From Candidatus Cloacimonadota bacterium (GTDB taxonomy: Bacteria > Cloacimonadota > Cloacimonadia > JGIOTU-2), in assembly GCA_034722995.1 (NCBI GenBank), contig JAYEOL010000048.1:1-44895 (forward strand): 44,895 nucleotides of DNA, given 5' to 3'. Position numbers and translations under genes: made by a program. The notes beneath the pieces are model-generated. The model did no database searches. It had not been told where the DNA came from and saw only the letters and a program-made list of their open reading frames with translations. Shown here piece after piece: positions 36,168-44,011 of the stretch; positions within the stretch are counted from its first letter, which is position 1, and each line of letters begins with the position of its first letter.

Positions 36168-36797
36168 ATGGCAAGATATTTAAGATCAAAATGTAAATTA
36201 TGTAGGAGAGAGGGAACAAAACTCTTCTTAAAAGGTGCAAGATGTTATTCAAATAAATGCAGTTTGGAAAGAAAAAATAATCCTCCAGGAGAGCAAAAGA
36301 AAAGGTTTCGTCGTAAAATGAGTGATTTTGGAATACATCTTAGAGAAAAACAGAAAACAAAAAGAATATATGGATTACTTGAAAAGCAGTTTAAAAATTA
36401 TTTCAAAAAAGCTGCAAAGATGAAAGGCATTACAGGAGAAAATTTGCTCAGGCTTTTAGAAACTCGTTTGGATAATGTGGTTTTTCGTATGGGTTTTGCT
36501 CCATCAAGGAATTCTGCAAGACAACTTGTTAATCATGGACATATTCTTGTAGATGCGAAAAAAGTAGATATTCCATCATACATTGTAAAGCAAGGACAGT
36601 GCATTGAAATTAAAGATAAGAGTAGACAGATTCCCATAATACACGAGTCAATGGAAACGCACAAGTCTTTAGACCAATTTAATTGGCTTGAAGTTCATGC
36701 AGAAGAATTTAAGGGCTATGTAAAAAATTTGCCTACAAAAGATCAACTCCCACAGGAAATTGACGATAGACTTATCATAGAATTTTACTCAAAATAA
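36168..36797 (+). CDS. rpsD: 30S ribosomal protein S4, zinc form
   Basis: Primary assembly protein of the 30S body and, in E. coli, repressor of the alpha operon. The 209 residues start ARYLRSKCKLCRREGTKLFLKG, with a zinc site formed by Cys9, Cys12, Cys26 and Cys31. The S4 RNA-binding domain (LETRLDNVVFRMGFAPSRNSARQLVNHGHI) follows. It is the cysteine-bearing form of S4, lost in E. coli. Confidence 0.98.
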   Translation: MARYLRSKCKLCRREGTKLFLKGARCYSNKCSLERKNNPPGEQKKRFRRKMSDFGIHLREKQKTKRIYGLLEKQFKNYFKKAAKMKGITGENLLRLLETRLDNVVFRMGFAPSRNSARQLVNHGHILVDAKKVDIPSYIVKQGQCIEIKDKSRQIPIIHESMETHKSLDQFNWLEVHAEEFKGYVKNLPTKDQLPQEIDDRLIIEFYSK

Positions 36798-36853
36798 ATT
36801 ATTAAAATAAACTGTAAAAAGTAACAGATACATAAATAATTTTAGGAGATTAA

Positions 36854-37867
36854 ATGTTAGAATTAGAACCGATTCAATTACCGACTTCATTAGAAAAAGA
36901 AGAGGAAACTTATACTGAAAAATATGGTAAATTTGCAATCGGTCCCTTAGAATATGGATTTGGTACAACAATTGGGAACTCATTAAGGCGGGTTTTATTA
37001 TCATCAGTTCAAGGTGGAGCTGTTCGTTTTGTTCGTGTAAGAGGTATGTTGCATCAATATAGTGCAATTCCTGGTGCAAGAGAAGATTATATAGAATTAA
37101 TTCTAAACCTTAAAAATCTTGCATTACAGATTAATTCAACCAAAGAAGAAATATTAGAATTGAATGTTAAAGGTCCTGGTAAAATCACAGCAGCTCAAAT
37201 TAAATGCCCCAAGGTTGTAAAAATTATTAACAAAGAATTATATCTTTTGGAATTGGTTGATGACATTGACTTTTCTATGGAATTATGGGTTGGGAATGGT
37301 ATCGGTTATGTCAGAGAAAGTGAGCAAGTAGTTGGAGACAGACCTGTTGGGGTCATACCAATTGATTCAATTTATTCGCCTATACGTAAAGTAAATTTTA
37401 GTGTTGGAAAACAACGAGTTGATGAGAAAATAAATTACGACAAATTATTTTTGGAAATATGGACAGACGGAAGTATTTTACCTGAAAATTCACTTAGTCT
37501 TGCTTCTAAAATTCTTAAAGATTACTTTCTGGCGATTATGAAATTTGAGAAAGAGCCAAAATATATTAAAAGAGAAAAAATTGACCCTGAATTGAAAAAC
37601 TTGCAGAAGCTTATGAAAATGAAGATTTCTGAATTAGAGCTTAGCGTTAGATGTAGTAATTGTTTATCAGCTGCAAAAATAAAATTTGTTAAAGAGTTGG
37701 TTGCAAGAACTGAAAATCAGATGCTTATATTAAGAAATTTTGGGAAGAAGTCTCTTGCGGAAGTAAAAAGTGTTCTGGATCGTTACGCACTTCATCTTGG
37801 AATGGATGTCAAAGATATTGAAAAACGGCTTGAAGCACTAAATAAAATTGAGGGTAAAAAGAAATGA
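36854..37867 (+). CDS. rpoA: DNA-directed RNA polymerase subunit alpha
   Basis: Dimer-forming subunit that nucleates RNA polymerase assembly and contacts UP elements and activators. The N-terminal domain shows ATIGNS-type block TTIGNSLRRVLLSSVQGGAV and GRGIGYV-like VGNGIGYVRESE. The C-terminal domain has ELSVRCSNCLSAAKIKFVKELV, including the DNA-contacting Arg, and LRNFGKKSLAEVKSVLDR. Length 337 is normal. AGGAG lies before ATG; the stop overlaps rplQ by four bases. Confidence 0.98.
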   Translation: MLELEPIQLPTSLEKEEETYTEKYGKFAIGPLEYGFGTTIGNSLRRVLLSSVQGGAVRFVRVRGMLHQYSAIPGAREDYIELILNLKNLALQINSTKEEILELNVKGPGKITAAQIKCPKVVKIINKELYLLELVDDIDFSMELWVGNGIGYVRESEQVVGDRPVGVIPIDSIYSPIRKVNFSVGKQRVDEKINYDKLFLEIWTDGSILPENSLSLASKILKDYFLAIMKFEKEPKYIKREKIDPELKNLQKLMKMKISELELSVRCSNCLSAAKIKFVKELVARTENQMLILRNFGKKSLAEVKSVLDRYALHLGMDVKDIEKRLEALNKIEGKKK

Positions 37868-38460
37868 AACATCGCATTAAAGGTTCATCAACATTTGGCA
37901 GAAGAAAAGCTCAGAGAAAAGCTATGCTTAATAATATTGCCTCTAACCTAATAAGGCAAAATAGAGTTAATACAACAATTGCCAAAGCAAAAGAAGTTAG
38001 TAGGATTGCAGATAAATTAGTTACACTTGGGAAAAAGGATACAATTCACGCAAGACGACAGGCATACAAGATTTTAGCAAATAGGGACCTTGTAAAAAAA
38101 TTGTTTGATGATATTGCTGTTCGTTATCAAAATAGAAATGGCGGTTACACCAGAATTGTTAAAATTGGTTATCGCAAAGGTGATTCAGCGCCGATTGCAA
38201 TAATAGAATTTGTTGAAGAAGATAAAAAATTTAAAGGAAAAGCTAAGTCGGGCAAAGCTAAAAGCATAAAGGAAAAAATAAGCAGTGAAATTAAAGAAGA
38301 TAAAAAAGTTGTACAAAACAAAACCAGGTTAAAATCCAGACCTTTAGAAAGTAATAAGACTCAAATGAAAAACAATCAAATTCCTGAAGAAAAAGAAGAG
38401 CCAGAGCATAAAGTAAAAGATAAAAAGTCGCGTATTAAGAAAAAAAACTTGACAACTTGA
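37864..38460 (+). CDS. rplQ: 50S ribosomal protein L17 with long basic tail
   Basis: L17 core protein (residues 1 to about 119), recognised from MKHRIKGSSTFGRRKAQRKAMLNNIASNLI, the HARRQAYKIL segment and GGYTRIVKIGYRKGDSAPIAIIEFVE. A further 79 residues form a Lys/Glu-rich, low-complexity, probably disordered tail. Such tails occur in some phyla, for example Bacteroidota and actinobacteria. It overlaps rpoA by four bases and is the last gene of the super-cluster. A hairpin terminator follows. Confidence 0.96.
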   Translation: MKHRIKGSSTFGRRKAQRKAMLNNIASNLIRQNRVNTTIAKAKEVSRIADKLVTLGKKDTIHARRQAYKILANRDLVKKLFDDIAVRYQNRNGGYTRIVKIGYRKGDSAPIAIIEFVEEDKKFKGKAKSGKAKSIKEKISSEIKEDKKVVQNKTRLKSRPLESNKTQMKNNQIPEEKEEPEHKVKDKKSRIKKKNLTT

Positions 38461-38500
38461 AATATAAGGACATCTTTTTGATTAAATAATTTCCCCCCTA

Positions 38501-38520
38501 AAGCGGTTGAGAAATCGCTT
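38501..38520 (+). other. Hairpin preceding the alpha-operon terminator
   Basis: AAGCGGTT can pair with AATCGCTT (one G-T pair) around the loop GAGA. It lies 41 bases after the rplQ stop, just upstream of the main terminator hairpin, and has no T tract. It may protect the 3' end of the mRNA or be a second, weaker stop structure. Confidence 0.45.
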
Positions 38521-38532
38521 AAAAGACCTCCT

Positions 38533-38571
38533 CAGCACAGGTAGCTTCCCCTCTGCCTGTGCTGTTTTTTT
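38533..38571 (+). terminator. Rho-independent terminator after rplQ
   Basis: Perfect nine-base stem CAGCACAGG/CCTGTGCTG with a 14-base loop, followed directly by seven T residues (38565-38571). It is the first strong intrinsic terminator I see after the tRNA cluster, about 31.6 kb upstream. It separates the plus-strand block from the convergent ppx/gppA gene. Confidence 0.9.
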
Positions 38572-38579
38572 GTAAATTA

Positions 38580-39476
38580 TCAATTAAAATTTTGCAAATT
38601 ATACAACATCCCGAACTGTAAACCACAATCACTTGCATATATTTTCTCAATAGAAAAATAATTAAAAATTTCTTTTAGAATTAAAGAACCAGACAGAAGA
38701 ATATCTGCCCTTAATGGATCAAAAGGAATTAGTTTTTTCGCTTCTTTATCCGAAATAGTAGACCATAATTTTACAAATTTGATAACATCTACTTTTGTTA
38801 ATATCTGTTTATGAATTTTTTCAGGAATATATTTTTGTAATTTATTTTTTACAGCAACCAAAGTGGTAACAGTTCCACCAACTCCAATTGTATCAAAACT
38901 GAACGAAATTTTATTTTTAATTTTTGATTTGTTTAACATTTGTTTTATATAATTAATTTTTGATTGTGATTTGAGAAATTGATTATTCAGTCTTCTAATG
39001 CCAATCTTTAAGCTTTTTTGAACTAAAATATTGTTATCATAGATTAGTATAAATTCTGTGCTTCCGCCACCAATATCAAAGATAAGCATATTATGAAATT
39101 CGGGAAATTCTTTGATATTTGCAGAATAGATATATTTTATTTCTTCACTTTCTGACAGGATATAAAAAGGTAAGCCATAATTTATTTTTAACCAGTCAGA
39201 AATTTTTGTGATATTTTTCGATTCTCTTGAAGCAGATGTTCCAATTACTATTATTTTATTGCAGTTGAATTTTTTAGAGACGCTGATGTATTCCTTTAGT
39301 ATATCTTCAGCTCTTTTGATTGCATTTTCTGTGAGCAAGCCATTTTTCATTCCTTTACCCAGCAAAGAAGTTTTTGCATCACGATGTAAAATATTCCAGT
39401 TAGTATTTTGTTTTTCAGCTATTAACAAAAGGACGGAGTTTGTTCCAAGGTCAATTATAGATGTAGTTTTTTTCAT
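38580..39476 (-). CDS. Ppx/GppA family phosphatase
   Basis: Hydrolase of the exopolyphosphatase / guanosine pentaphosphate phosphatase family, part of the ASKHA fold. The phosphate-binding motifs are SIIDLGTNSVLLLIAE at the N terminus, IGTSASRESKN, FDIGGGSTEFILI and GVGGTVTTL. At 298 residues it is a short, single-module form without the C-terminal HD-like domain of E. coli Ppx, so polyphosphate, pppGpp or another substrate is open. No clear ribosome site. It lies 96 bases downstream of ispG on the same strand and convergent with rplQ. Confidence 0.9.
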   Translation of the reverse strand: MKKTTSIIDLGTNSVLLLIAEKQNTNWNILHRDAKTSLLGKGMKNGLLTENAIKRAEDILKEYISVSKKFNCNKIIVIGTSASRESKNITKISDWLKINYGLPFYILSESEEIKYIYSANIKEFPEFHNMLIFDIGGGSTEFILIYDNNILVQKSLKIGIRRLNNQFLKSQSKINYIKQMLNKSKIKNKISFSFDTIGVGGTVTTLVAVKNKLQKYIPEKIHKQILTKVDVIKFVKLWSTISDKEAKKLIPFDPLRADILLSGSLILKEIFNYFSIEKIYASDCGLQFGMLYNLQNFN

Positions 39477-39572
39477 ATTTGATTGAAATTAAAATCCTAA
39501 ATTATAATTTTTTATATGTTCGTTTTTTATAACTATAATTATAGATATTCTGAATTTATAACTATGAAAATT

Positions 39573-40634
39573 TTAGTCTAAAAAATCTTTATTTATTTCC
39601 TTGATTAATTCATCAACAATACTTTTTTCTTGAATTATTTTTACTTTTTTTCCTTTTCTAAAAAGGAGTGATTGATTTTTACCGCCCGCGATTCCAATAT
39701 CTGCCTCTTTGGCTTCTCCAGGTCCATTTACAACACAGCCCATTATGGCAATAGTGATATCTCTATTTATACATAATTTGTTGATTTCGGATTCTACTTT
39801 TTCTGCAATGCTGATTACATCAATCTCAGTCCGTCCACAGGTTGGGCAGGAAATTATAGTTGGTCCTTTTCGTAGTCCTAATGATTTTAGAATTTCTATT
39901 CCAACTTTTACTTCTTCAACCGGATTATCAGTTAACGATACTCGAATAGTATCGCCAATTCCTTCTGAAAGTAGAGTTCCTATCCCGATTGCAGATTTAA
40001 TTGTTCCTGAAAATTTTGTTCCAGCTTCTGTAATTCCAAGATGAAATGGATAATCAACCAATTTTGCCATTTGTCTATAACTTTCAATTGTAAGAGGCAC
40101 AGAGGAGGATTTTAGTGAAATTTTGATATCATAGAAGTCAAGTTCTTCAAATAATTTGATTTTTCGCAATGCACTTTCTGTAATAGCTTTAGCAGAAATT
40201 CCATATTCTTGTTTCAAATCTTTTTCTAATGAACCAGAGTTAACACCAATTCTAATAGGGATTTTTGCATTTTTTGCTGCAGATATAATTTTTTTTATTT
40301 TGTCACGGCTGCCGATATTACCTGGGTTTATACGAAGAGAATCTATGCCGTTTTTTACAGATTGTAATGCTAGGCGATAATCAAAATGAATGTCTGCAAT
40401 AATTGGGATTGTGGTTAACTCTTTTATTTCAGGAATATTATTTGCCGAGTTCATATCTGGAATTGCAATTCTGACAATATCGCAACCAGCATCTTCCAAT
40501 TGTTTGATTTGCTTGATTGTTGCTTCAGAATCTCTGGTATCAGTATTAGTCATTGATTGCACAGAGATAGGGGAGTTGCCACCAATTTTTACATTACCGA
40601 TTCTTATTTCTTGCGTTTTTCGTCTTTTAATCAT
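39573..40634 (-). CDS. ispG: 4-hydroxy-3-methylbut-2-en-1-yl diphosphate synthase IspG
   Basis: Iron-sulfur enzyme of the MEP isoprenoid pathway that converts MEcPP to HMBPP. The 353 residues show NPISVQSM-type start GGNSPISVQSMTNTDTRD, the TIM-barrel blocks ADIHFDYRLAL and RINPGNIG, and the cluster ligands Cys263, Cys266 and Cys300 with NGPGE (Glu307) nearby. It lacks the large middle insert found in Bacteroidota and plants. A good AAGGA site precedes ATG, and it overlaps the ogt stop by four bases. Confidence 0.97.
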   Translation of the reverse strand: MIKRRKTQEIRIGNVKIGGNSPISVQSMTNTDTRDSEATIKQIKQLEDAGCDIVRIAIPDMNSANNIPEIKELTTIPIIADIHFDYRLALQSVKNGIDSLRINPGNIGSRDKIKKIISAAKNAKIPIRIGVNSGSLEKDLKQEYGISAKAITESALRKIKLFEELDFYDIKISLKSSSVPLTIESYRQMAKLVDYPFHLGITEAGTKFSGTIKSAIGIGTLLSEGIGDTIRVSLTDNPVEEVKVGIEILKSLGLRKGPTIISCPTCGRTEIDVISIAEKVESEINKLCINRDITIAIMGCVVNGPGEAKEADIGIAGGKNQSLLFRKGKKVKIIQEKSIVDELIKEINKDFLD

Positions 40635-41122
40635 TTTAGATTTTCCTTTTCAAGAGTTAATAATTGCTTTTTAATTTCTATACCTGCTGAAAATCCGCCT
40701 AAACTTCCATCCAATTTTATAACTCTATGGCATGGGATAACAATAAGTAATGGATTGTTGCCAAGAGCATTTCCAACAGCTCTTTGAGCCGTTTTTCTCT
40801 TTATGTTTTTTGCAACTTCAAGATATGACATTGTTTTGCCAAATGGTATTTTATAAACAAATTCCCAAACCTCTTTTTGAAATTTTGTTCCGAATAGAAG
40901 AGTTGGAAATTCAAATTCTTTTCTAAGACCTGCAAAATATTCTTTCAACTGTGTAAGATAGATATTATTATTTAAGGATTTAATAAAAGCATTTGGAAAA
41001 AATTTATCAACCCATTTATCATTATAACAATTAATACTGACATTTAGTAATCCGTTCTTATTAAATAGTAAAAATATATTTCCAATAAAGGAATGCAATT
41101 TACTTTTATATATTGTATCCAT
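40631..41122 (-). CDS. ogt: Methylated-DNA--[protein]-cysteine S-methyltransferase
   Basis: Suicide repair protein that moves a methyl group from O6-methylguanine to its own cysteine. The active-site motif IPCHRVI places the acceptor at Cys131. The helix-turn-helix DNA-binding part (MSYLEVAKNI, AQRAVGNALGNNPL) precedes it, and the GGFSAGIEIKKQLLTLE block follows. I prefer the ATG that gives 163 residues; an in-frame TTG 36 bases upstream belongs to a TTGACA word that looks like a -35 element. No clear ribosome site at either. It is co-transcribed with ispG. Confidence 0.92.
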   Translation of the reverse strand: MDTIYKSKLHSFIGNIFLLFNKNGLLNVSINCYNDKWVDKFFPNAFIKSLNNNIYLTQLKEYFAGLRKEFEFPTLLFGTKFQKEVWEFVYKIPFGKTMSYLEVAKNIKRKTAQRAVGNALGNNPLLIVIPCHRVIKLDGSLGGFSAGIEIKKQLLTLEKENLK

Positions 41123-41158
41123 AATAAGACAACCAACAGAAGAAATATATATTGTCAA

Positions 41159-41334
41159 CTAAAATAACAATTTATTTGACAATAAATTTATGTTTTATAT
41201 CTAACAGGCAAAAGAGATCATTAATAGGAAATCAAAAATTTGCAATATGAAAAAAAGGAAACTAACATCTTAAAAGATAACAAACAATATAACCTAAATA
41301 GTATAATCATGCAATAAATTATTCAGGAGAGAGT
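41159..41334. promoter_or_regulatory. Divergent promoter region between ogt and the M20 peptidase
   Basis: This AT-rich 176-base gap must hold promoters for both directions. Plus strand: TTGACA at 41176-41181 with only weak -10 candidates (TATATC, TATCTA). Minus strand: TTGACA at 41158-41153, close to the ogt start. No hairpin or clear operator is visible. Confidence 0.35.
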
Positions 41335-42471
41335 ATGGAAAATAGACTGATTGATTACTTCATCTCACTGGTCAAAATTGATAGTGAATCCAGGAATGAA
41401 CTTGCAATGGCAGAAAGAATGCGAGATGATTTAACGGAAATGGGTGCACAAGTTGTTTTTGATGATGCTCACGCAAAAACAAAAGGGAACATTGGTAATT
41501 TAATTGCCAGATTTCCAGGGAAGGTTGAAAAGAAACCTCTTCTGCTTTGTGCTCACCTTGACACAGTTAAGCCAGGCAAAGGAATAAAACCTGTGATTAA
41601 AGATGGGAGAGTATTTAGTGATGGCACCACAATCTTAGGAGGAGATGACAAATCTGGGATTGCTGAGATTGTGGAAGCAATAAGAAGGTTACAAGAAGAG
41701 CACTTTGATTATGCTCCCATAGAGGTTCTGCTCACAATTTCTGAGGAGATTGGATTATTAGGTGCAAAAAATTTAGATTATTCTCTTTTAAATGCAAAGG
41801 TAGGTTATGCTTTGGACAGCCATAGAATTGGTTCTGCCACCATACAAGCTCCATCATTAAATGTTATTGAGATTAAAGTTATTGGGAAAGAAGCTCACTC
41901 TGGCTCATGCCCAGAAAAAGGTATCAATGCAATCAAGGTTGCTGCTGAAGCAATAGCTAAATTGAAATTAGGTAGAATAGACAAGGAAACCACAGCAAAT
42001 ATTGGAAAAATCAGCGGTGGGCTCGCAAATAATATTATACCAAATACCGTAAGTTTAAGCGGTGAAATCCGCAGTCATAGTGAAGAGAAGTTGGAAAAAG
42101 TTACAAATGAGATAATACGAACATTTGAAAAAACTGCTCAGAAATATCAGGTTAATCTTGATGGCAAAGTTTATAAAGCGAAAGTAGATATAAAAGTTGA
42201 TAGAGATTTTTCAGCAATGAAAATTGATTCTAATGAGCAAATAGTACAAATCGCATTAAAAGCTGCAAAGAATATTGGAATTGAACCAGGAATTGAAATT
42301 GGCAGTGGTGGAAGTGATTCAAATATATTTTATGATAAAGGTATCAAAATTCCTATTTTAGGTACCGGTATGAGAGATGTTCATACTTTAGATGAAAATA
42401 TCAGTATAAACGATTTAGAGAGTGGAACACGCTGGATAATGGAGATAATAAAAGAATATAGTAGAATTTAA
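41335..42471 (+). CDS. M20 family metallopeptidase, PepT-like
   Basis: Zinc-dependent exopeptidase of the M20 family, similar to tripeptidase T. Ligand and catalytic motifs are HLDT (His74, Asp76), GGDDKSG (Asp104, Asp105), SEEIG (Glu137, Glu138), the Asp in ALDSHRIG, and a C-terminal His in RDVHTLDE. The dimerisation domain with EAHSGSCPEKGINAIK is present. Length of 378 residues is normal for the PepT-like subgroup. Cytoplasmic, without signal peptide. A strong AGGAG site precedes ATG. It probably releases amino acids from small peptides, in line with a peptide-fermenting life, but that is inference. Confidence 0.92.
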   Translation: MENRLIDYFISLVKIDSESRNELAMAERMRDDLTEMGAQVVFDDAHAKTKGNIGNLIARFPGKVEKKPLLLCAHLDTVKPGKGIKPVIKDGRVFSDGTTILGGDDKSGIAEIVEAIRRLQEEHFDYAPIEVLLTISEEIGLLGAKNLDYSLLNAKVGYALDSHRIGSATIQAPSLNVIEIKVIGKEAHSGSCPEKGINAIKVAAEAIAKLKLGRIDKETTANIGKISGGLANNIIPNTVSLSGEIRSHSEEKLEKVTNEIIRTFEKTAQKYQVNLDGKVYKAKVDIKVDRDFSAMKIDSNEQIVQIALKAAKNIGIEPGIEIGSGGSDSNIFYDKGIKIPILGTGMRDVHTLDENISINDLESGTRWIMEIIKEYSRI

Positions 42472-42574
42472 ATTCTAAAACTGAAACCATAAATACTAAA
42501 TAAATTTGTGAAAAAATATAATCTATCTACCTATCATTACAACTTTTGAGATTAGGCAGATGAAAGGAGATACA

Positions 42575-43714
42575 ATGAAAAAATATTTACTGTCACCAGG
42601 ACCTACACCTGTGCCGTCAGAAATATTGCAGGCTATTTCTGAGCCAATGGTTCACCATCGCACCCCAGCCTTTAAGGCGATGGTCGGTCAGGCAATTGAA
42701 GGATTAAAATATGTGTTTCAAACTAAAAACGATGTGTTAATTTTCACATCTACAGGAACAGGAGCAATGGAAGGTGCTGTTTCTAATGTGTTGAATAAAG
42801 GCGAGAAAGCAATCATTATCCGAAATGGCAAATTTGCTCAACGTTGGGGAGAGATTGCTGAAAAATATGGCATAGAGCCTATTTATGTTGATTTACCCTG
42901 GGGTACAGTTGGTCAGCCAGAAACCATAAAAAAATTACTCAACAAAAATCCAGATGTAAAAGCTGTTTATACTCAATTAACTGAAACCTCAACAGGTGTG
43001 GTTATGCCTGTTAAAGAGCTTGGGGAAATAGTTAGTAAAACTGATGCATTGCTTGTAATTGATGCAATCTCTGGTTTAGGTGGTCAGGAATTTTATATGG
43101 ATGACTGGAATGTTGATATATGTGTTGCAGGTTCACAAAAAGGTTTGATGCTGCCTCCGGGACATGCCTATGCTGCTATTAGTGGAAAAGCGTGGAATAA
43201 GATTGAGACCTGCACACAACCGAGTTACTATTTTGACTGGAAAACTTATCGTAAGAAATTAGCTAAAAATACAGACCCGTTTACAGGCTCGGTTATTCAT
43301 ATCAAAGGCTTACTAAAAGCCATAGAAATAATTAAAGCGGAAGGTATTAAGGAAAGATTCCGACGCTATAAAGTATTAGCAAAGGCTTGTCGTGCTGCTG
43401 CACAAGCTCTTGGTTTAGAGCTATTCACTGGCACACCTTGTGATGTAGTTACTGCTATTAAAGTTCCGGCAGAGATTGATGGATTGGCTTTAGTAAAAAA
43501 TCTTAGAGATGAATATGGATTTACGATTGCTGGTGGACAAGCCGGAGTCAAAGGCAAAATCTTCCGTATTGCTCATATGGGATATATTGAAAGATTTGAC
43601 ATTATAGCTGTAATCTCTGCATTAGAAATGGTGTTGAAAGATTTAGGCTGGAAATTTGAATGGGGTGCTGGACTTTCTGCTGCACAGAAGATTCTTGCGG
43701 AGGAGTACAAGTAA
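42575..43714 (+). CDS. Class V aminotransferase (alanine/serine--glyoxylate type)
   Basis: PLP-dependent aminotransferase of the alanine-glyoxylate / serine-pyruvate / hydrogenase-small-subunit-like group. The 379 residues begin YLLSPGPTPVPSEILQA, contain VHHRTPAF, TSTGTGAMEGAVSN and the PLP lysine (Lys189) in VAGSQKGLMLPPG. I place the start at the second ATG, because the first one (42560) is followed by AAAGGAG, the ribosome site of the second. Its partner may be a phosphoglycerate dehydrogenase, often adjacent, but none is in this window. Substrate is uncertain: Ala, Ser and glyoxylate are the family options. Confidence 0.92.
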   Translation: MKKYLLSPGPTPVPSEILQAISEPMVHHRTPAFKAMVGQAIEGLKYVFQTKNDVLIFTSTGTGAMEGAVSNVLNKGEKAIIIRNGKFAQRWGEIAEKYGIEPIYVDLPWGTVGQPETIKKLLNKNPDVKAVYTQLTETSTGVVMPVKELGEIVSKTDALLVIDAISGLGGQEFYMDDWNVDICVAGSQKGLMLPPGHAYAAISGKAWNKIETCTQPSYYFDWKTYRKKLAKNTDPFTGSVIHIKGLLKAIEIIKAEGIKERFRRYKVLAKACRAAAQALGLELFTGTPCDVVTAIKVPAEIDGLALVKNLRDEYGFTIAGGQAGVKGKIFRIAHMGYIERFDIIAVISALEMVLKDLGWKFEWGAGLSAAQKILAEEYK

Positions 43715-43747
43715 ATTTGAACTTAAGGCAAAAATAGTAGTAAGATT

Positions 43748-43776
43748 AAAAGGCGGGAAAACAAATCCCGCCTTTT
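43748..43776 (+). terminator. Rho-independent terminator after the aminotransferase gene
   Basis: Eleven-base perfect stem AAAAGGCGGGA/TCCCGCCTTTT with a seven-base loop, 33 bases after the stop. The A and T runs make it usable on either strand, though only the plus strand has a gene before it. Confidence 0.88.
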
Positions 43777-43868
43777 ATGCACGATTTGTTCCAATATCTT
43801 AGATATACGAAAATTTATGTTAAATATTGGTAAGAGGTTGAAAGAGAGGTGATTTATTAGATTGATAT

Positions 43869-43894
43869 TACAGGATTTTTAATCCTGTATTTTT
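43869..43894 (+). terminator. Second hairpin with T tract (TACAGGATT stem)
   Basis: Perfect nine-base stem TACAGGATT/AATCCTGTA with a three-T loop, followed by five T residues. It looks like a terminator but no gene lies between it and the first one, so it may rather be one unit of a short palindromic repeat family. Confidence 0.5.
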
Positions 43895-43900
43895 AATAGA

Positions 43901-43921
43901 AACACCATTGCAAATGGTGTT
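43901..43921. repeat. Perfect palindrome AACACCATT/AATGGTGTT
   Basis: Nine-base arms with a three-base loop, six bases after the previous hairpin. No T tract follows. Together with the TACAGGATT hairpin it forms a two-stem element, like a REP-type unit. Confidence 0.6.
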
Positions 43922-43943
43922 AGATCAAAATAAAAGAAGTAAA

Positions 43944-44007
43944 TTTACCAGTTTACTAATTTACTAATTTACTAATTTACTAATTCACTAATTTACTAAT
44001 TCACCAA
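43944..44007. repeat. Tandem octamer array, eight units of TTTACTAA type
   Basis: Eight head-to-tail 8-base units: TTTACCAG, four TTTACTAA, TTCACTAA, TTTACTAA, TTCACCAA. The array ends four bases before the ATG of the next gene, in the place where its ribosome site should be; it offers no Shine-Dalgarno sequence. The period of eight means copy-number changes would shift the distance between any upstream promoter and the start codon. Confidence 0.85.
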
Positions 44008-44011
44008 AACT

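Noticed and set aside
43944-44007. Tandem repeat as a possible CRISPR array
   Set aside because: Units are eight bases with no spacers, and no cas genes are near.
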